38,762 bases of DNA, taken from positions 1-38,762 of the forward strand of contig JAKAAK010000001.1 in NCBI GenBank assembly GCA_021797025.1. The letters are read 5' to 3'. Positions 33,831 to 38,762 of the stretch are shown here, piece after piece; position 1 is the first letter of the stretch, and each line of letters opens with the position of its first letter. The notes below the pieces were generated by a model. It saw only the letters and a list, made by a program, of their open reading frames with translations. It searched no databases and was not told the DNA's origin. A program made the translations under genes and the position numbers. This DNA comes from Thermoplasmata archaeon (GTDB lineage: Archaea; Thermoplasmatota; Thermoplasmata; Thermoplasmatales; Thermoplasmataceae).

Positions 33831-34709
33831 TTAAAGTGCTTTGTATCTTTTTAACGAAACCTCATATATTTCTCCCATGGAACCCAGGGAGTTAAGTATT
33901 TCATCCACTTTTTCCCGTGGAATTCCGGCATTGGAGCAAGAAATAACAATGTCATCATATTTGCATCCAGGTCCACTGTCATTGTTTTTTATGTAATCAA
34001 GCAGAAATGCCTCAACGTTAACTGTTTCTTTACCGGAAGGTTTTTCATCCTCAAGGGTGGACTGTTCAGGTTCTGCCAGATTCTCCGAAGGATTGCTCAC
34101 TGGAGCAGGTGATTCAAAGTTTATAGATGAAAGAGCGTTCATATATGATGTAAAATCATAGTCATGGTAACTATCTCTGGCACGTATTGCATCATCTGCC
34201 TCTTCCGGGAAATAGCCAAGACCAATAAGTGTATCGGCAGTTACATTTTCGTCCTTCAGCGCTTCTGTGATACCCAGCAATTTTCTTCTGGTAACATATG
34301 ATGTTCTAACTCCCCAGAAGTATCTTTCAGTATCAGAAATCTTTTTTATCAATTCCGGATTTATTGAAAAATAGAAGATACCATCTTCGGTTTTGAATGA
34401 ACTTACCTTACCCATTATCATTACCGTATCGCTCACATTGTATTTATCCAGGTCTTCCGCCATCTCGCTGCTGAAGCCTGTTTTAAACGCAGTTACATAG
34501 AATGACCCGAGATAATCTGCAATTGTCAGCTTCACCATCCTTTCATCGGAACTTTTATACGTTATAATACCGGCTAGAAGGACCCGCTTCAGCTTGGTTC
34601 CCAGCGGTGTGATTACATAGGGTCTTTTTTCCTCACCCTCCAGTTTATTCGAATCTTTCAGTTCCCTTGAAAATACCCAGTATGATGCTTCTCTTTTTAT
34701 GTACGCCAT
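33831..34709 (-). CDS. RPA-associated protein (archaeal Rpa3-type partner)
   Basis: A 292-aa protein encoded just after the ssDNA-binding protein RPA. It has an OB fold in residues about 38-125 (LLAGIITYKSSDERMVKLTI, SFYVTAFKTG, VMIMGKVSSFKTEDGIFYFS). A middle helical part follows, then an acidic, Pro/Ser/Glu-rich linker (about 195-235), and a C-terminal winged-helix-like domain (CKYDDIVISCSNAGIPREKV). This is the layout of the euryarchaeal RPA-associated family. The ATG follows an AGGTGAT that overlaps the end of the RPA gene. It most likely binds RPA or DNA with it. Confidence 0.82.
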   Translation of the reverse strand: MAYIKREASYWVFSRELKDSNKLEGEEKRPYVITPLGTKLKRVLLAGIITYKSSDERMVKLTIADYLGSFYVTAFKTGFSSEMAEDLDKYNVSDTVMIMGKVSSFKTEDGIFYFSINPELIKKISDTERYFWGVRTSYVTRRKLLGITEALKDENVTADTLIGLGYFPEEADDAIRARDSYHDYDFTSYMNALSSINFESPAPVSNPSENLAEPEQSTLEDEKPSGKETVNVEAFLLDYIKNNDSGPGCKYDDIVISCSNAGIPREKVDEILNSLGSMGEIYEVSLKRYKAL

Positions 34710-34718
34710 TTATATCAC

Positions 34719-35768
34719 CTATTGACTAACCCTGATATCCTTATCAATATCTTCTTTTGTTATTGCATTAATTGAATTAATCCTTAATGAGAGTTCTTCT
34801 TCGTTTTTAATAAAATCTGCATTAATACGCACTGCATGACCATACAGTTTATCATCCAGCATTTTGTATATCTCACCGGCAACTCTCGCAAGGTCCTCAT
34901 CTTTTATTCCAAGGAATGGCATAATTGCATTTTTTCCGGCTATGCACTGTATATACTTGGTTCCGTCGTCAAGAGTGAAGTATGAAAATATATCAAGTTT
35001 TGTTGGTTTATCTGGGTGATCAGGGCATACGCCGGTGGTCAGAGGTTTATTGCATTCACTGCAACGTTTTATAATTCCGCTTTTGGTCCCGAGGGTTATT
35101 ATAAATCCCAGTATTGTTATTCCACCTGCGGGATTGCCCACTTCAATTAATTTATAATACCTTTCAAAATCCATGTCTTCCTCTTCAGGGAAAACCTCGG
35201 TTTTATCGCCTATTGAAAGCTCCAGCTGTTTGTTGAATTCAGATACCCGTGCCCCTACAAGCCTGTAAATTTTTCCGTCCTCTAGCGGCTGGCCGAATGA
35301 CGAGATCCTGACACGGGAAGTGTCATCCTCTATAAATCCATTGTATATTTTGAATGTATTTCCAGCTTTATTATATTCCTTACTGGACATATTGCTTATC
35401 TTTCCTGTTACAGTAACGAAGGGATTTTTAAGGGATAAATCCATCAACTTCGTCTCCTTATATGTCCTTTTTACCTCCATATCTTCACCGGGCTTCAGGA
35501 TTATTTCTGTTTTTGAGTCGAAGTATAACCTCATGCGATCGTTATAAAGCTTTGATCTAGCATATTTTATCTGTACAACGTCTCCTGCCTTGATCGGTGC
35601 TGGAAATTCCCATGCAGTATATGGAATTACTCCTGTCTCGTCTCCAACAAGACCATAATAATAGACCGTTTCACCTTTAGAAGTTGTTACTTCTCTTTTA
35701 GACAGTGAAAGAATTTTTACCTTGATTTCTATATTGCCGGATTCTCCGTTGATTTCACTTAATTTCAT
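34719..35768 (-). CDS. rpa: Replication protein A (single-stranded DNA-binding protein)
   Basis: A 349-aa ssDNA-binding protein. The first OB fold spans about residues 10-95 (NIEIKVKILSLSKREVTTSK, GVIPYTAWEFPAPIKAGDVV). The second is at about 112-195 (FVTVTGKISNMSSKEY, SRVRISSFGQPLEDGKIYRL). A third region holds a zinc finger with Cys236, Cys239, Cys248 and His251 (CSECNKPLTTGVCPDH) followed by DIFSYFTLDDGTKYIQCIAG, like the RPA zinc-OB domain. A TATA-like cttaaataaac at 35784-35795 overlaps the end of the glycine dehydrogenase gene, so RPA has its own promoter. Its partner gene follows 9 bases downstream. Confidence 0.92.
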   Translation of the reverse strand: MKLSEINGESGNIEIKVKILSLSKREVTTSKGETVYYYGLVGDETGVIPYTAWEFPAPIKAGDVVQIKYARSKLYNDRMRLYFDSKTEIILKPGEDMEVKRTYKETKLMDLSLKNPFVTVTGKISNMSSKEYNKAGNTFKIYNGFIEDDTSRVRISSFGQPLEDGKIYRLVGARVSEFNKQLELSIGDKTEVFPEEEDMDFERYYKLIEVGNPAGGITILGFIITLGTKSGIIKRCSECNKPLTTGVCPDHPDKPTKLDIFSYFTLDDGTKYIQCIAGKNAIMPFLGIKDEDLARVAGEIYKMLDDKLYGHAVRINADFIKNEEELSLRINSINAITKEDIDKDIRVSQ

Positions 35769-35791
35769 TATTTCGCATCTCTTGAGTTTAT

Positions 35792-37225
35792 TTAAGAGTT
35801 TTCACAACTGTCTGGCCACTTCAGGATAAGATTTCTTGCGGCAGCAATTTCATCTATTCTTCCAACGGATGTATTTACAGGCGAGGATTTTATGGTATCT
35901 TCCGGTACTCCTAGAGACTTTTCCATTACATCAATATAATAATCCATGTCTTTCATGGTTACTGATTCGGTTGGTTCAATCATCATAGCCTCTTTTACTA
36001 TTAATGGGAAGTATGTAGTAGGCGAGTGTATTCCGTAATCCAGTATAAATTTAGATATGTCCAGTGCTTTCCGGCCGGTTCTGGACGTGGATAATACGAA
36101 TTCATGCTTCTTCAATGATTTATAAGGAATTTCAAATGATTTTGATAATTTTTTTGCCATATAATTTGAGTTCATTACTGCGCGTCTAGCATTTAAACTA
36201 AGATTGTTTCCATTTTTCAGTGCATAAGCATATGCCCTTAGTATAACCCCGAACGACCCATTATAGGATGATACCTTTCCGATAGTATTTTTTAGAGTGT
36301 AATAAAGCGAATATTTCCCATTTTCCATTACAACAACGGGAACCGGTAGGTATTCTTTGAGATAAGATTTTACAGCCACCGGACCTGCTCCCGGGCCTCC
36401 TCCACCATGCGGCGTGGCGAAGGTTTTATGTAAATTAAAGTGTACTATGTCAAAACCCATAATCCCGGGTGTTGTTATTCCCAATATGGCGTTGAAATTT
36501 GCACCGTCGTAGTACAGTAGTGACCCATTCTTATGTATGATTTCCGCAATCTCCAGTATCTGATCGTCAAAGATTCCAAGTGTGTTGGGATTGGTTATCA
36601 TGAATGCTGCTGTTCTTGGGTTAACCGCGGCCTTCAGTGCCTCAATGTCAACAAGACCGTTATCATTTGATGGGACCTCCACAACCTTGAAACCTACCAT
36701 TGCAGCCGATGCGGGATTGGTGCCGTGTGCAGAGTCTGGTATTATTATTTCGTCTCTGTTTCCAAGCTGTCCGTTGACCTCGAAAAACTTTCTCACGATC
36801 AGGATTCCGGTGAATTCCCCGTGAGCTCCAGCAGACGGCTGCAGAGATGCATCATCCATACCCGAAATTTTGCTAAGCAGTTGCTGTAATCTGTACATGA
36901 CTTCCAGCGTTCCCTGTATTCTTGATTCTGATTCCAGTGGATGTACATTTTGAAATCCCGGAAGTGCAGCTACGTAATCCGCGTATTTTGGATTGAATTT
37001 CATTGTGCATGATCCAAGAGGGTACATTCCTATGTCAACGGAATAATTCATCTCAGACAATCTTGTAAAATGCCTGGACACATCTACACTTCTCACATCG
37101 GGTAATTTAAGCTGCTTTCTCTTTATTGAATCGGGATATTTATCTTCAACATCTTCCATGTAAAAATCATTTCCTGTGTTGAATGAGTTCAGAAAATCCT
37201 CATCATAGTGCGCCTGTTTATACAT
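35792..37225 (-). CDS. gcvPB: Glycine dehydrogenase (decarboxylating) subunit 2
   Basis: A 477-aa PLP-binding subunit of the glycine cleavage P-protein in its split form. The PLP lysine is in FNLHKTFATPHGGGGPGAG (Lys about 267). Other family motifs are MYPLGSCTMKFNPK, LQPSAGAHGEFTGI, DSAHGTNPASAAMVGF and YYDGANFNAILGITTPG. An upstream ATG at 37267 would overlap gcvPA by 41 bases. I chose ATG 37225, which comes 1 base after the gcvPA stop and has a GGTGA Shine-Dalgarno 5 bases upstream. Genes for the H and T proteins are not in the window. Confidence 0.95.
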   Translation of the reverse strand: MYKQAHYDEDFLNSFNTGNDFYMEDVEDKYPDSIKRKQLKLPDVRSVDVSRHFTRLSEMNYSVDIGMYPLGSCTMKFNPKYADYVAALPGFQNVHPLESESRIQGTLEVMYRLQQLLSKISGMDDASLQPSAGAHGEFTGILIVRKFFEVNGQLGNRDEIIIPDSAHGTNPASAAMVGFKVVEVPSNDNGLVDIEALKAAVNPRTAAFMITNPNTLGIFDDQILEIAEIIHKNGSLLYYDGANFNAILGITTPGIMGFDIVHFNLHKTFATPHGGGGPGAGPVAVKSYLKEYLPVPVVVMENGKYSLYYTLKNTIGKVSSYNGSFGVILRAYAYALKNGNNLSLNARRAVMNSNYMAKKLSKSFEIPYKSLKKHEFVLSTSRTGRKALDISKFILDYGIHSPTTYFPLIVKEAMMIEPTESVTMKDMDYYIDVMEKSLGVPEDTIKSSPVNTSVGRIDEIAAARNLILKWPDSCENS

Positions 37226-37226
37226 T

Positions 37227-38528
37227 TTATTCACCTGCAATTTTTGCCAGTCTGCTAATGCTCTCATCTGAAGTTTTTTCCGTAACAGAAAAGAATGCAG
37301 AATTTTTATAGTCAGGATAATCTGAAAGTTCTGACAACTTTACACCGCCTGATATATTGCTTCGTAAGAGTTTTTCCTGTCCGTCAAAATAAAATAGGTT
37401 ATCAGAGAAATTAATTCCTTTGAATACGGTGTTTATTCCTGCTTTATAAAGTTCATTCTTAAGTTTGATGCTTTTATTCATTGTGATCAAAGCTAGCTTC
37501 TTCATACCGTTTGATCCAAGAATTGAAAGATAAGCAAGTGATGCCACGGCCAGGAGTGCCTGATTAGAACAGATATTGCTCATTGCCCTTGACCGCCTTA
37601 TATGCTGCTCCCTTGCCTGGAGAGTCATAACAAAGGCTTTCCTGCCGCTATTATCCTTTGAAAGCCCTATAAGCCTTCCCGGTGACCGGTGAACATATTC
37701 TTTTCGGAAAGAAAATAGTCCCAGTAATGGGCCGCCGTAATTCATATGTATGCCAAGTTGCTGTCCCTCAGCCACTGCAATATCGGTTCCGTATTCTCCT
37801 GGTGATTTAATCAGACCCAGGGAAACAGGATCATAATAAGTTATTAACAGCGCTTCTTTCTTGAATTCACTAACAGTAAATGCATTCTTATCTATGAGGC
37901 CGAATAGGTTGGGGTTGGCAACGATTATTGAAGATGTGTGATCGGATATTTTCGATTTCAAATCCTCTATGTCAATTAATCCATCCTTGCCGAATTTATA
38001 TTTTATTATTTTTAAATTTAGACCGATCACGTAGTTTTGAATAATACTCAACTGGCTTCTATATATATTTTCTGGGACAAGAACCTCTTCCTTCCCGTTA
38101 ATCCTGTATGCCATCCTCACTGCCTCAGCCAGCGCGGTAAAGCCATCATACATGGAGGAATTGGTCACATCCATCTGGGTAAGATCCGAAATAACACTCT
38201 GATATTCAAACAAGGAATGCAATATCCCCTGTGAAATCTCCGGCTGGTATGGTGTATAGGATGTCAAAAACTCATTTCTTCCTATAATTTCATCAACTAA
38301 GGGAGGGATAAATCTATCATATATACCGTTTCCCAGAAAATTCATGGCAGGAGAAACATTCTTTGAACATGATTTTTCAATGAAGCTGATAAGAGAAAAT
38401 TCGTCCATTGGTAATCCCAGATCAAGGGATACTCTCAGTTTTTGTGGTATATCGGCGAATAATTCCTCATCATTTTTTATATTGAGATACTGCAGTATTT
38501 CATCTGTTTCGGTCATCTTAACTGCCAT
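37227..38528 (-). CDS. gcvPA: Glycine dehydrogenase (decarboxylating) subunit 1
   Basis: A 433-aa subunit that pairs with GcvPB to decarboxylate glycine and load the aminomethyl group onto H-protein. The N-terminal pattern is MNFLGNGIYDRFIPPLVDEI, then FLTSYTPYQPEISQG, family hallmarks. Further motifs are YDGFTALAEAVRMA and GQQLGIHMNYGGPLLGLFSF, and RSRAMSNICSNQAL shortly after. Length is normal for the split archaeal enzyme. It starts the two-gene unit; the DNA upstream is AT-rich and shared with the divergent RNA-like element at the right edge. Confidence 0.96.
   Translation of the reverse strand: MAVKMTETDEILQYLNIKNDEELFADIPQKLRVSLDLGLPMDEFSLISFIEKSCSKNVSPAMNFLGNGIYDRFIPPLVDEIIGRNEFLTSYTPYQPEISQGILHSLFEYQSVISDLTQMDVTNSSMYDGFTALAEAVRMAYRINGKEEVLVPENIYRSQLSIIQNYVIGLNLKIIKYKFGKDGLIDIEDLKSKISDHTSSIIVANPNLFGLIDKNAFTVSEFKKEALLITYYDPVSLGLIKSPGEYGTDIAVAEGQQLGIHMNYGGPLLGLFSFRKEYVHRSPGRLIGLSKDNSGRKAFVMTLQAREQHIRRSRAMSNICSNQALLAVASLAYLSILGSNGMKKLALITMNKSIKLKNELYKAGINTVFKGINFSDNLFYFDGQEKLLRSNISGGVKLSELSDYPDYKNSAFFSVTEKTSDESISRLAKIAGE
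37231..37235 (-). promoter_or_regulatory. GGTGA ribosome binding site deciding the gcvPB start
   Basis: GGTGA in the last codons of gcvPA is 5 bases before ATG 37225. It is the same element and spacing as at carB, and it argues against the longer start at 37267. Confidence 0.6.
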
Positions 38529-38608
38529 TATTATAGAATATTTAACATTTTAGTGCTTCTACAATGTTTTTCTTTATTTAGTCTACAGGAAACACATAAG
38601 GACAGAAC

Positions 38609-38618
38609 TTAAAAATAT
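38609..38618 (+). promoter_or_regulatory. TATA box before the right-edge RNA-like element
   Basis: TTAAAAATAT on the plus strand predicts transcription start near 38640, just before the hairpin-rich stretch. No ORF of useful length follows on the plus strand. Confidence 0.45.
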
Positions 38619-38639
38619 AATACTGTTATTATATTAATT

Positions 38640-38762
38640 AGAAATCATGAAAAACCTTATTTAGCCTCAGCTATATGACGATATAGCTGTGAGAATCGGA
38701 GGCGGTTGTTGGTATATTTGACCTTCGAGGCCGTTAATTAGAATACCCGCCCTTCGACTCGA
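38640..38762 (+). ncRNA. Possible structured RNA, unclassified, cut by the window end
   Basis: Past a TATA box the DNA becomes visibly richer in G and C and folds well. There is a perfect 9-bp stem with a GACG loop (38668-38676 with 38681-38689). A second helix pairs GGCG 38701-38704 with CGCC 38748-38751 and GGTAT 38711-38715 with ATACC 38743-38747. A small CCT-TCG-AGG hairpin (38722-38730) sits inside it. I cannot match it to tRNA, 5S, 16S, 23S, RNase P or SRP RNA from the part seen. Against this, the minus strand is open for 31 codons from the edge to a TGA at 38667-38669, so the end of a protein gene is the alternative. Confidence 0.35.

Noticed and set aside
1..38762. CRISPR arrays, complete insertion sequences, tRNA or rRNA genes
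   Set aside because: Read by eye on both strands; no spaced repeats, transposase-like protein or tRNA T-arm/A-box pair could be supported.

Overview
The window looks like a chromosomal segment of a thermoacidophilic archaeon of the order Thermoplasmatales (Ferroplasma / Picrophilus / Acidiplasma / Cuniculiplasma side). The clues are AT-rich DNA, archaeal information-processing genes (RNA polymerase Rpo7 and Spt4, ribosomal S24e and S27ae, archaeal RPA with a partner protein, GTP-type dephospho-CoA kinase), a fused EtfB-EtfA protein, a Thermoplasma-like citrate synthase, and transcription units that mostly start with a TATA box 24-28 bp upstream of the ATG (leaderless). The species cannot be fixed by reading alone.

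Layout. 1-1100: a cysteine-synthase-family gene broken by a one-base frameshift and enclosed by a perfect 26-bp inverted repeat. 1179-2730 (minus): CBS-domain protein plus citrate synthase. 2869-3609: lone membrane protein with a CPAC motif. 3722-7022 (plus): EtfBA-FixC-FixX electron-transfer operon. 7222-7884: endonuclease III. 7939-12142 (minus): carAB. 12336-13605 (plus): a cytosolic solute-binding-like protein and an HTH-ACT protein. 13602-15142 (minus): purEK. 15183-17457 (minus): shortened Old Yellow Enzyme-type reductase and a membrane-anchored DUF4382-like protein. 17581-19038: gamma-glutamyltransferase. 19043-20230 (minus): moaA-moaD. 20310-21861 (minus): ABC-2 exporter. 22122-23892 (minus): NCS1 permease plus a dCTP deaminase/dUTPase-like protein lacking the catalytic Glu. 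23991-25747 (plus): scpB-purD. 25734-26648 (minus): translation-factor-like protein without GTPase motifs. 26760-29987 (minus): asnS-hemE-hemH. 30091-31813 (plus): rpo7-spt4-DPCK-S24e-S27ae. 31819-33249 (minus): DUF2175-like protein, short NfeD protein and one unknown. 33250-33830: gene-poor gap with traces of tiny ORFs. 33831-35768 (minus): RPA and its partner. 35792-38528 (minus): glycine decarboxylase PA/PB. 38609-38762: TATA box followed by a GC-richer, hairpin-rich sequence that probably begins a structured RNA and runs off the window.

Most of this is core metabolism (TCA entry, redox, purines, pyrimidines/arginine, heme, molybdopterin, one-carbon) plus transcription, translation and replication. 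I see no CRISPR array, complete insertion sequence, tRNA or rRNA gene. The least ordinary items are the inverted-repeat-flanked, frameshifted cysteine synthase locus, the unclassified RNA-like element at the right edge, the dCTP-deaminase-like protein with an altered active site, and the GTPase-dead elongation-factor relative. I did not find a clear multi-gene novel system.
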